The position numbers and the translations under genes were made by a program. 47,201 bases of DNA from a virus, in the IMG/VR virus record IMGVR_UViG_3300033571_002502, positions 1-47,201 of that record. One strand, written 5' to 3'. The notes under the pieces were generated by a model. That model ran no database searches. It had not been told where the DNA came from and was given only the letters and a program-made list of their open reading frames with translations. Of this stretch, positions 34,190 to 40,911 are shown piece by piece (position 1 is the stretch's first letter; each line of letters starts with the position of its first letter).

Positions 34190-35739
34190 CCGGAGATGAG
34201 GGCTTTGTACAGTCCGACCGTTTCAGAATGTAGGTTTTTGCGCTCCCGCAGGATCGCGTACATCCGACGCTCAACCTCACTGCCCTGCAAGTGCACAACG
34301 GTCATCTTGTTCTTCTGCCCCACGCGGTCGATGCGGGCGATACATTGCAGGTAAGTCTCCACCGAGTTGACCGGAGACCAGAAGACCACGTTGTCCGCTG
34401 CCGTGAGGGTGACCCCGTGCGACGCAGCCTGAGGCTGGATGACCAGAACTTTAGGATCGACTTGGTTCTGGAATCTCTTGAAGATGTCTCCCCGGGCGGA
34501 GGCGGACACCGCACCGTTGATGATCTCTGCCGAGAACCCTTGCTTGTTCAGGAAATCGGTGACCACCTGAATGGTGTGCGTGAACGGAACGAAAACCAGA
34601 ACTTTGTTATTTGTCTCGGATACGACTTCTTTCAGAACACTCAACCTCGGTGAGACGTCGAACTCCAGCACATCCTTCTCATCGGAGTAGACCGCACCGC
34701 CAGAGATCTGGAGAAGCTTGTTAATACTTGTTGCCGCATTGATCGCAGTCACCTCCACACCGGACGCCTCGAACAGCATCTGCGACTTCAGTGCTTGGTA
34801 GTACTTCTTCTGCTGCAAGGTGAGTTCGATGTTGCGGGTCACGTACATCACATCCGGCAGGTCGAGGCACTCGGCCTTGGTGAACCGGATCGCAGGCTGA
34901 AGTGCTTGGAAGACGATCTCCTTGGCACGGGGCTTCGGGATCCATTTGAATTGCGTGACTTTAGTCATCACAAGATCTTTCCACGCGCCGGAAGTACGCG
35001 GAACCCGCTCGGGGGAGACAAGCTTTGCCATCCCGTAGGCATCGAGAGGAGACTGTGCAGCAGGGGTGCCGGTCATCAGCCAAAGCCACGTGTCCGGTCG
35101 GAGCAGTCCGTGGATTCTTTTCCAGCGTTGGGTGGAGACGTTCTTAACGGCAGAGGCTTCGTCGCAGACAATCAAGTCGAACCCGCCGTTGTAGATTTCT
35201 TTATCGACCACAGCGACGCCATCGTAGTTAATGATGACGAACTCGTAATCCCCAGAGATCACCGCCTTGCGCTTGACCTCAGACCCGTAGGCAATAGCTG
35301 CCGTGCGGTGCATGGCGATCCGGAACAGGTCATTGAGCCACGCAGACTCCATGATCGACAGCGGGCAGATAATCAGTGCACGCCGGATCTTCTTCTTTTT
35401 CATCAAATAGTCCGCTGCCCAGATTGTGGCTGCGGTCTTGCCCGTCCCGGCCTCGTTGAACACGAAGCACCGTTTATTCAGGGTGAGGAACTCGGCGGTC
35501 TTCTCTTGGTGCTTGAACGGCTTGTACAGACCTTCCCACTTGTACCGCTTTGTGATCGGAGAAGGTACGTTCCTGTAGCGCAGGTTATTCAGCACCCGTG
35601 CTTCATCGATATCCCAATTGACAAGAACTTCGTACAGTCCGTCCTGCGAACCAACGATCTCGCTCTTGGGGATAACTTCTGTGATCTTGGCCGGGTTCCT
35701 AGTTCGTACTAGGAGGGCTTTGTCGTCTACGATTTCCAA
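34186..35739 (-). CDS. SNF2-type DEAD-like helicase / DNA translocase
   Basis: 517 residues from a TTG at 35739; an in-frame TGA lies five codons upstream, so no longer start exists. Walker A NEAGTGKT at 95-102, Walker B DEAS at 193-196, LMTGTP motif III and QCIARIDRVGQ motif VI at 465-475 define a superfamily 2 SNF2-type ATPase. Phages use such helicases in DNA replication or recombination-dependent repair. A GAGG is about 10 bases before the TTG. A short ATG frame (35755-35699) overlaps the start and might couple translation. The gene has its own likely promoter and structured leader. Confidence 0.9.
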   Translation of the reverse strand: MEIVDDKALLVRTRNPAKITEVIPKSEIVGSQDGLYEVLVNWDIDEARVLNNLRYRNVPSPITKRYKWEGLYKPFKHQEKTAEFLTLNKRCFVFNEAGTGKTAATIWAADYLMKKKKIRRALIICPLSIMESAWLNDLFRIAMHRTAAIAYGSEVKRKAVISGDYEFVIINYDGVAVVDKEIYNGGFDLIVCDEASAVKNVSTQRWKRIHGLLRPDTWLWLMTGTPAAQSPLDAYGMAKLVSPERVPRTSGAWKDLVMTKVTQFKWIPKPRAKEIVFQALQPAIRFTKAECLDLPDVMYVTRNIELTLQQKKYYQALKSQMLFEASGVEVTAINAATSINKLLQISGGAVYSDEKDVLEFDVSPRLSVLKEVVSETNNKVLVFVPFTHTIQVVTDFLNKQGFSAEIINGAVSASARGDIFKRFQNQVDPKVLVIQPQAASHGVTLTAADNVVFWSPVNSVETYLQCIARIDRVGQKNKMTVVHLQGSEVERRMYAILRERKNLHSETVGLYKALISG

Positions 35740-35765
35740 TGTCTCGTCGCCTCATAAAATGACGA

Positions 35766-35795
35766 ATAGGGTAGAACACGAATGTTCTACCCTAT
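35766..35795 (-). promoter_or_regulatory. Perfect 13-bp hairpin just before the helicase start
   Basis: ATAGGGTAGAACA and TGTTCTACCCTAT are perfect complements around a 4-base loop that reads TTCG on the minus strand. It lies 26 bases before the TTG start. There is no T tract after it, so it is not a standard terminator; an operator or an RNA structure that affects translation or mRNA stability fits better. Confidence 0.75.
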
Positions 35796-35932
35796 CCCTG
35801 CTAGCTCCCGGCTCTAGGAGTGCCTTTAAGCGAGAGCCGTACTAGCTGGTGCGGTTTTTGATGAGGGTGTTGGACGAGCCCCCTGCTCCCCCCACTCACA
35901 CCTTACGGGGGCCGCACATGAGATACACCTCG

Positions 35933-35961
35933 AATCTACATCCGGCAGACTGCGACGTCAA
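35933..35961 (-). promoter_or_regulatory. Sigma70-like promoter for the helicase with long leader
   Basis: On the minus strand TTGACG (35961-35956), 17-base spacer, TAGATT (35938-35933). It overlaps the stop of the HNH gene and gives a leader of about 190 nt. The leader (35740-35925) has the 13-bp hairpin, a GGCTCT/AGAGCC stem around 35809-35842 and a GCCCCC/GGGGGC pairing, and no gene that I can support except a possible 18-codon frame. Confidence 0.6.
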
Positions 35962-36215
35962 CCGTTACGCTTCATCGAACTGTCCTTGTTGCGTGCAAAA
36001 GATCGATTCTTGGAAGGCTTGACCAGCCGCAGGTTGGATGGCGCGTTGGTACCACCCTTGGACAGTGCGACGACATGGTCGATGTCCTTACCCTTGCGGT
36101 CAACACCCTTCTTGTCCATCTCGCGACGGGCACGTTGCCGTTCCATACGGTTCTCATGCTCACCACGGGCGACCTGCTGTTGGTACTCTTTCTTGTACGG
36201 TCTGGGCTTAGCCAT
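35958..36215 (-). CDS. HNH endonuclease, small
   Basis: 85 residues from the ATG at 36215 overlapping the previous stop (TGATG). A basic helical N-terminus precedes DIDHVVALSKGGTNAPSNLRLV with D46-H47, N57 and N61, and N70, the HNH active-site order. No zinc Cys pairs. Possible homing enzyme or packaging-associated nuclease; the terminase is not in the window, so the latter cannot be judged. It sits in a cluster with an endonuclease VII and two small basic proteins. Confidence 0.85.
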   Translation of the reverse strand: MAKPRPYKKEYQQQVARGEHENRMERQRARREMDKKGVDRKGKDIDHVVALSKGGTNAPSNLRLVKPSKNRSFARNKDSSMKRNG

Positions 36216-36451
36216 CACCGGAACCCCGCTGTCTTCTTGGCAATACCTTTGGGTTGTGCGACGAACTGTTTGCCCTTGCGGTTACCCGCAGCCTTGGCAC
36301 GATTCGTTGCTGCTTTCTCTGCGGGACTCAGGGAGTTCCATGCGGCCTCAGGCAGGTAGCGTTTCTTGCCCTTGGACGGAGTACCGTCAGAAGTTTTCCA
36401 TTTCTGCGCAGTCCAATCTTTCAGCGACTGCTGCGGGTTCTTAGTCACCAT
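36215..36451 (-). CDS. DUF5872-like small basic protein
   Basis: 78 residues from the ATG at 36451, which has GGAG at eight bases; an ATG at 36457 is possible. The run LKDWTAQKWKTSDGTPSKG, KRYLPEAAWNSLSPAEKAATNRAK and KQFVAQPKGIAKKT is the pattern I know as DUF5872, found in phages and algal viruses. Strongly basic. Function unknown, perhaps DNA binding. It overlaps endonuclease VII upstream and HNH downstream. Confidence 0.75.
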   Translation of the reverse strand: MVTKNPQQSLKDWTAQKWKTSDGTPSKGKKRYLPEAAWNSLSPAEKAATNRAKAAGNRKGKQFVAQPKGIAKKTAGFR

Positions 36452-36899
36452 CGCCATAACTCCCAAACGCTTCAAGATATTCTATAGCGTTGCGTAGAAC
36501 GGTGGGACTATCGCTGAACATCCCGAGCGCACGGTTGCATTTCTTGCACAAAACGCCGCGAAATTCACCGGTGTTGTGGTTGTGGTCAATTGCGCTGTCC
36601 ATCAGGGGGATCTTAATCTTGCAGATCGCGCAACAACCTTTCTGCGTTTCATACCGGCTTACAAGCTGTTCGGGTGTGATGCCGTATCGTGCGCACCGCT
36701 TTGCCATTGTCCACGGATTTCTCGTCCGGTATTCGGCTATCCTGCTCGGATTACCCTCGACCCAGTCCCTGTGTTTTTTGTAGAGACAGGCCTTGCAGTA
36801 ACTTCTGTATAGATGCGGTGATGTACTGCCTCGCCTGCGGAATTTTGTTATAGGTTTTGTTTCACCGCAGCCGATACAAGTCTTTACAGACTCAGTCAC
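36441..36899 (-). CDS. Recombination endonuclease VII-like nuclease, second copy
   Basis: 152 residues from a GTG at 36899, chosen because the zinc motif starts eight residues later, as in the copy at 5954; an ATG at 36974 would lie deep inside the upstream gene. C8-I-G-C11 and C35-K-A-C38 bind zinc; C90-A-I-C93, D105-H-N-H108, C118-K-K-C121 and N122 form the catalytic region. Homology to 5954-6367 is clear only in the motifs, so the two were acquired separately. Likely a resolvase or homing nuclease. Confidence 0.85.
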   Translation of the reverse strand: MTESVKTCIGCGETKPITKFRRRGSTSPHLYRSYCKACLYKKHRDWVEGNPSRIAEYRTRNPWTMAKRCARYGITPEQLVSRYETQKGCCAICKIKIPLMDSAIDHNHNTGEFRGVLCKKCNRALGMFSDSPTVLRNAIEYLEAFGSYGDGD

Positions 36900-37071
36900 G
36901 ATACCCGCCGCCCTTGGCCTTGTACTGCTTGGCAAGAAGCTGCGCTTTGCGGGCCGACCACTCATTAGGGTCACCGCCCTTGGTGCCAGCCTTGATCTTG
37001 TTGAACAGTGCTTTGCGCATGCTGGGTTTCGTATAGTTACCCGCTGCGTTGACCTTAGATTTAGTCGCCAT
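36892..37071 (-). CDS. Small basic conserved phage protein
   Basis: 59 residues from ATG at 37071 (a second ATG at 37074 is the alternative). KSKVNAAGNYTKPSMRKALFNKIKAGTKGG and EWSARKAQLLAKQYKAKGGGYRD recur in small phage proteins next to nuclease genes. Nearly a third of the residues are Lys/Arg. Probably binds nucleic acid; no function is known. Confidence 0.7.
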   Translation of the reverse strand: MATKSKVNAAGNYTKPSMRKALFNKIKAGTKGGDPNEWSARKAQLLAKQYKAKGGGYRD

Positions 37072-37754
37072 CATCGACGTCCGTTATAGGAACACTCAAG
37101 GATAGAACAGTGTGCGCGGCACAGCCCGGAGGGTTTCGGGTTGAACACGCCGGTTTCCATCGACTTGCGGAGTCGGGCCAGTGTGTCAGAGAACTTCTCG
37201 GTGAAGCCAGTGAGTTCCCGACGATCATAATAAGACTGAACGAACGCTTTTGCAATGGTGAAGATCAGTCCTGCGCGAACGTGCTCGATCTCCGGAAACT
37301 TCTTGAACACGGCCAGAGCCATCAGTTCAAGCTGCCCAGTGTCCGCATACTTCGCGCTTTTACCGGTCTTATAGTCTATGACAAACGCCCGCTTACGTTC
37401 CCGGTCTAAGATGATCAGGTCAGCGATACCCCTGAAGTAGACGTTCGGATCGTTGAACTCGCAGGGGGAGAGATCTTCTTTGAGTCCGAGTTTGAACTCG
37501 CACAGCTTCTCGCCGGGGACTTCGCGCAGAATGTCGAGCACATCCTGCATATAAACAAACCCCTTGGGTAAAGGGGTGCCATCGCGGACATAGTTCTCTG
37601 CCGCCTCGTGGGCGGCAGTACCGTAAAGCATCGCCTCGGTTTCAGGCTCGGTGGTGTCTTTGAGAATGCGGAGGTGGTAATACTTCTTCGGGCAGTTCTC
37701 GTAAAGCTTAAGACTGCTGAAGCTCCACGTCAGTTTGGTAGGGGAGTCCGCCAT
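37071..37754 (-). CDS. PD-(D/E)XK nuclease, Cas4/RecB-like, likely with Fe-S cluster
   Basis: 227 residues. SFSSLKLYENCPKKYYH opens the domain with C21; H49 lies in YGTAAHEAAENYV; D112 in GIADLIILD; D127-Y-K129 in VIDYKTGK; Q141 in DTGQLELMAL. C212, C216 and C221 at the C-terminus pair with C21 as the four ligands of a Cas4/AddB-type iron-sulfur cluster. These are single-strand exonucleases or end-processing enzymes; in phages they take part in recombination-linked replication. It lies just after the polymerase and a small gene. Confidence 0.88.
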   Translation of the reverse strand: MADSPTKLTWSFSSLKLYENCPKKYYHLRILKDTTEPETEAMLYGTAAHEAAENYVRDGTPLPKGFVYMQDVLDILREVPGEKLCEFKLGLKEDLSPCEFNDPNVYFRGIADLIILDRERKRAFVIDYKTGKSAKYADTGQLELMALAVFKKFPEIEHVRAGLIFTIAKAFVQSYYDRRELTGFTEKFSDTLARLRKSMETGVFNPKPSGLCRAHCSILECSYNGRR

Positions 37755-37932
37755 TCTCTTTCACCAGTTCTACGTTCGCTTTCAGGAGTCTGATTTCTAC
37801 CACAGATTCAAGAAGGTTCCTACTCGCGGTATCCCAATCCCCTTCCAACATAGCCTGCTCGGTTCCGTGAACCAACTTCTTCAGCTTGAGGATTCCCTCG
37901 GCGTAATCTACAACCATCTCAACACTCTCCAT
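37708..37932 (-). CDS. Small helical protein between polymerase and nuclease
   Basis: 74 residues from ATG at 37932; a longer frame upstream is only the polymerase shadow. MESVEMVVDYAEGILKLKKLVHG and DWDTASRNLLESVVEIRLLKANVELVK form two amphipathic helices. It overlaps the polymerase end by 14 bases and the nuclease start by 47 bases. Accessory function to replication is possible. Confidence 0.6.
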   Translation of the reverse strand: MESVEMVVDYAEGILKLKKLVHGTEQAMLEGDWDTASRNLLESVVEIRLLKANVELVKENGGLPYQTDVELQQS

Positions 37933-40645
37933 AAGAGTAACCGACACCTGACTCGCAGGAGATCGGACAGCCTTCGGCCCACCTCGGGACGTGGCGCATT
38001 GTTTCTTCGACGAATGCCACCGCCTCATCTTTCTCTTCTTCAGGAACCACAACGGCAATAGCGTCGTGAACCGTCAGCACGGGTCGGTAGCGTTTGGATA
38101 TTAGCAGCATCTGATCCGAGATCACGCAACGGGCCAAACCCTGAACCGCGTTCTCCACAACTGTGCCATACCAGATCGGGGTCAGACCCTTGCGTCCCTT
38201 ATAGAAATACTGAATCTCTTCGCCCTTGCGTTGGAAATGCAGTCCGGGGTAGCGGATCTTGTACCCGTTGGGGAGGTAGAACCCGTCGGTGTCGTAAACG
38301 AAGCAGTCCCTCGTCCCAAAGTTGTACTCCCTCCCTGCGACCATCCGCTTGATAGCGGAGTCGACCTCATACCAAAGCTCGACGATCCGGTTGTTCTTGC
38401 GGCGGTAGACGTTGATAGTCTGCTTGCACTCATCCTCGGGAAGTTTCACTCCGCTCGCGTTCAGTTCGAACTGAAGCTTCTTCCACCCCGTGCCGTACCC
38501 GCAGTTGTGGACTACGATAGGCCCCGCGTCAGACAGGATCGTGAACCGATTCTTGGGTCCGGAGAAGGCTAGATCGTAAGTCGGCAAGTTCCTTCTCAAG
38601 TCTTTGAATCTTTGATTGTAGGTCAGAAACTTTTCGACGGTTTCGGACGTTATCGGCACGGGAGACAAATCGGATATTCCCGGGGAAGTACCCCTTGTCG
38701 TTGTCAATCCGGTCCATCTCATACTCAGCCCGATCCCACCCATCGAGGGTTTGGACATGCCGCAAAAACTCTCGCCGATCATTTTGCCAAGCTTCGCAAA
38801 CGTGTAGCCCCCGTCCACCGTAAGAGCGGTATGCGCGGTTCTTGGGGTTGTGGCAACGTGAAATGGCTGACGAAAGGCGGTTGAGAAGGCGTTCCCTGTG
38901 TGCATCGTCGGCCAAACTGTCGGCATAAACCCAATAGCTTTTTCTGTAAGTTTCATGAGACTTCGATAGAGCGCAAGGGTTGCACCTTGTACTTTTGAAA
39001 TCCTTGAAGTTGTGCTGGTCGACGGTATATTCGGGTCTACCGCAATCGCACTGTACGATGATTGCTCGAACCCCTCGGTTTTGCCCCGCGACATAGCCAG
39101 TGACGACCAGCTTTCCGCTCCGGTAGCCAATGTCTGGTAGAGGGTGTTTCCGTCGAGGTGCACTGATTGCGCGTCCTTCCATTCGTTCCCGCACAATACT
39201 TTGTGATCCGGAGTCAACCAAACACCGCAAAGATTCAGCGTTTCTTTGAAACCTTTCTTCAACAGACCCTGATGTTCTACCCAATTTTGGCCGTCCCATA
39301 CCTTGTCCTCCAGAGTAACGGTCTCTATGGGTTTCCAACCACTCTCACAGAGTACAAGAGTTCCTTCGGCTAAACAACCGAGAACTACTGTTTTTGACAG
39401 GGAACGCTCCGGCCCCGTGATGTCTTCAGGAGCCTTGTTGTAGATGGCCGCACCCATCAGCCGGTACACGTCCTGCTTGTTGGCAAAGGCTTCAATCACA
39501 TCCTCCTGACCAGCCAGCCACGCAAGGATCCGCGCTTCGATCTGCGAAGAGTCGCAGTCAATGATGACGTGTCCGGGCGGTGCCGTGATGGAGTTCTTCA
39601 GCGCCTTCTTCTTGGGGTTCCGGCTCGGTAAGTTTTGCAGGTTGATGGAATCTTTACCTCCCCACCGACCAGTATGGGCACCGCAATAGTTCAGGGGGAC
39701 GGGAAGCTTGAAGTCGTTACGTTCGGCAACGCCAAGGAACCGGTCGATCCTGCTCTCCTCGATGGTCGACTTGGTATCCAGACGTACTGAGCAGATCGTT
39801 GAGACGAAGTCATCTTCGCTCTCCGCGAGGTCGATGAACCCGGGATCCTTCTTTGCCAAAGCGTAAGTGTCTTTGCCAGTCGTCGCCGATACTTTCATCG
39901 GAACATTGACACCCCGACTCTCCAGTAATCCGGCGAACTTCTTGTTCGAGGCAAGGACGGCCCTGACTTCCTCGGTGCTCTCCACGCCAAACTCCTGCAT
40001 CAGACTTGAGAGGAGCCGATCCTTCTCTTCCACAACCTCCTGCTTACGCGCAGTCAGCACACCGCAGTCGATGTTCAGCGTGGGTTGTATATACATCCGC
40101 AGGGTCAGGTCGATGATGCGCAACTCTTTCGTAGGAAATCCGTTGGCGATCATGGCGCTGTAGATAGCGTAAGTAAGATCCACGTCGTTGACGCAGTACT
40201 CCGCGTACTTAGCGAGTTCCAATTTATTGAAGTCTCCGCGCCTTTTACCCATCGCGTTGACTACTTCATCGCCCTTCTCGCCCACCCCATACCGCTGCGC
40301 CATCGCAGCCAGACTCACCGAGTCGTGCACCCCGTGCATGAACCGCGCCATGCTCATCGTGTCCAGCCAACGCTTGGGGTTGATGCCGTAGCGCCACTGA
40401 AGGATCGCCCCATCGAACATGGTGTTGTGGCACAGGATGGCGGCACCGGAGAAATCGAATCCAGAAAGAAAGGACGCGACCTCTGCATCATCCCCGCTAA
40501 ACCACTCGGTCGGCTCGTCGTTCTTCTTGATTGCCAGACCGATCACCTCGAACTGTCCGTCGTTGACGTACTCCTCGGTCGTGGACTTAGTCAGGGAGTA
40601 GCCGGGGGCGTAGTAAGTCTCGAAATCGATTGCGTAGACATCCAT
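37919..40645 (-). CDS. Family A DNA polymerase with 3'-5' exonuclease, interrupted by an intein
   Basis: 908-residue precursor; 617 residues after splicing. Exonuclease: D7-F-E9, CHNTMFD and YCVNDVDLTY. Polymerase motif A IIDCDSSQIEARI; motif B R414-x3-K418-x3-L422, continuing after the intein as CGYG; motif C TVHDAIAVV. Residues 424-714 are the intein. Leu422 equals E. coli Phe762, and motif C has HDA instead of HDE. Known work on virioplankton links Leu762 polymerases to slower or temperate-like lifestyles. The first 55 bases overlap VRR-NUC. It is the replicative polymerase of the phage; the N-terminal 5'-nuclease domain of bacterial PolA is absent. Confidence 0.93.
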   Translation of the reverse strand: MDVYAIDFETYYAPGYSLTKSTTEEYVNDGQFEVIGLAIKKNDEPTEWFSGDDAEVASFLSGFDFSGAAILCHNTMFDGAILQWRYGINPKRWLDTMSMARFMHGVHDSVSLAAMAQRYGVGEKGDEVVNAMGKRRGDFNKLELAKYAEYCVNDVDLTYAIYSAMIANGFPTKELRIIDLTLRMYIQPTLNIDCGVLTARKQEVVEEKDRLLSSLMQEFGVESTEEVRAVLASNKKFAGLLESRGVNVPMKVSATTGKDTYALAKKDPGFIDLAESEDDFVSTICSVRLDTKSTIEESRIDRFLGVAERNDFKLPVPLNYCGAHTGRWGGKDSINLQNLPSRNPKKKALKNSITAPPGHVIIDCDSSQIEARILAWLAGQEDVIEAFANKQDVYRLMGAAIYNKAPEDITGPERSLSKTVVLGCLAEGTLVLCESGWKPIETVTLEDKVWDGQNWVEHQGLLKKGFKETLNLCGVWLTPDHKVLCGNEWKDAQSVHLDGNTLYQTLATGAESWSSLAMSRGKTEGFEQSSYSAIAVDPNIPSTSTTSRISKVQGATLALYRSLMKLTEKAIGFMPTVWPTMHTGNAFSTAFRQPFHVATTPRTAHTALTVDGGYTFAKLGKMIGESFCGMSKPSMGGIGLSMRWTGLTTTRGTSPGISDLSPVPITSETVEKFLTYNQRFKDLRRNLPTYDLAFSGPKNRFTILSDAGPIVVHNCGYGTGWKKLQFELNASGVKLPEDECKQTINVYRRKNNRIVELWYEVDSAIKRMVAGREYNFGTRDCFVYDTDGFYLPNGYKIRYPGLHFQRKGEEIQYFYKGRKGLTPIWYGTVVENAVQGLARCVISDQMLLISKRYRPVLTVHDAIAVVVPEEEKDEAVAFVEETMRHVPRWAEGCPISCESGVGYSYGEC
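38504..39376 (-). other. Intein in polymerase motif B
   Basis: 291 codons. Block A CLAEGTLVLCESG starts with the nucleophile Cys1; block B GVWLTPDHKVLC has T55-x-x-H58; block F/G YDLAFSGPKNRFTI...VVHN ends with His290-Asn291, and the downstream extein residue is Cys. All splicing residues are present, so it should splice itself out to restore L-G-C-G-Y-G. The middle (about residues 78-262) is Ser/Thr-rich with no endonuclease motifs in this frame; the endonuclease lies in the -1 frame. Confidence 0.92.
38529..39182 (-). CDS. Homing-type endonuclease nested out of frame inside the intein
   Basis: 217 residues from ATG at 39182, in the -1 frame of the polymerase-intein. C45-D-C47 and C67-N-P-C70 form a zinc-type N-terminal unit after KLVVTGYVAG. 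The catalytic region reads SAISRCHNPKNRAYRSYGGRGLHVCEAW, WDRAEYEMDRIDNDKGYFPGNIRFV and NRR, a widespread phage and bacterial homing-endonuclease family with DRIDN and NxR motifs (HNH-like). The C-terminus is a coiled-coil tail overlapping the intein's C-terminal splicing block. A weak GGGA lies before the ATG; GTG at 39194 is an alternative. The gene lies wholly within the intein. Confidence 0.85.
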   Translation of the reverse strand: MEGRAISAPRRKHPLPDIGYRSGKLVVTGYVAGQNRGVRAIIVQCDCGRPEYTVDQHNFKDFKSTRCNPCALSKSHETYRKSYWVYADSLADDAHRERLLNRLSSAISRCHNPKNRAYRSYGGRGLHVCEAWQNDRREFLRHVQTLDGWDRAEYEMDRIDNDKGYFPGNIRFVSRADNVRNRRKVSDLQSKIQRLEKELADLRSSLLRTQESVHDPV

Positions 40646-40911
40646 GTGCGCACATCCTCAATGTTGTGTTCGTTGATGACCAGCGCGGTGCCACCGCACT
40701 CCCTGATCTGCCGGATGTTCTTGTCTTGCAGTGCGGTCGTCGTGTTGCCACCGGCTTTGCATTCCACTGCGAAGAACCGACCATTGTAGCAGCAGACGAT
40801 GTCGGGGATCCCCGACATCCCGTACCCGCCCGTCACCGGATAGAAGTAGTACGCCCCGTACTCCTTGAGGATCTCCGTAACTTTCTTCTTTACTTTGGCC
40901 TCGGGGGTCAC
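40591..40911 (-). CDS. VRR-NUC domain nuclease
   Basis: 106 residues from GTG at 40911, overlapping the previous stop (GTGA). GIPDIVCCYNGRFFAVECKAGG carries P35-D36 type and E50-C-K52 active-site residues of the VRR-NUC branch of the PD-(D/E)XK superfamily. Such stand-alone nucleases in phages act on branched or Holliday-type DNA. The last 18 codons overlap the polymerase start in another frame. Confidence 0.9.
   Translation of the reverse strand: MTPEAKVKKKVTEILKEYGAYYFYPVTGGYGMSGIPDIVCCYNGRFFAVECKAGGNTTTALQDKNIRQIRECGGTALVINEHNIEDVRTWMSTQSISRLTTPPATP

Noticed and set aside
35766-35795. Hairpin as rho-independent terminator
   Set aside because: No T tract follows the stem on either strand.
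35740-35957. tRNA or small RNA gene in the hairpin-rich gap
   Set aside because: No cloverleaf, T-loop GTTCGANNCC or CCA end on either strand. Leader structure for the helicase fits better.
38529-39182. The nested endonuclease as a mere shadow frame
   Set aside because: It carries an ordered set of family motifs (CxC, CxxC, YGGRG, DRIDN, GNIRF, NRR), which a random shadow would not; the intein frame is the one that looks passenger-like in this part.
39183-39338. Longer N-terminus of the nested endonuclease (start at 39338)
   Set aside because: This stretch is the shadow of intein block A/B in the -1 frame; the endonuclease-like sequence begins only after ATG 39182.
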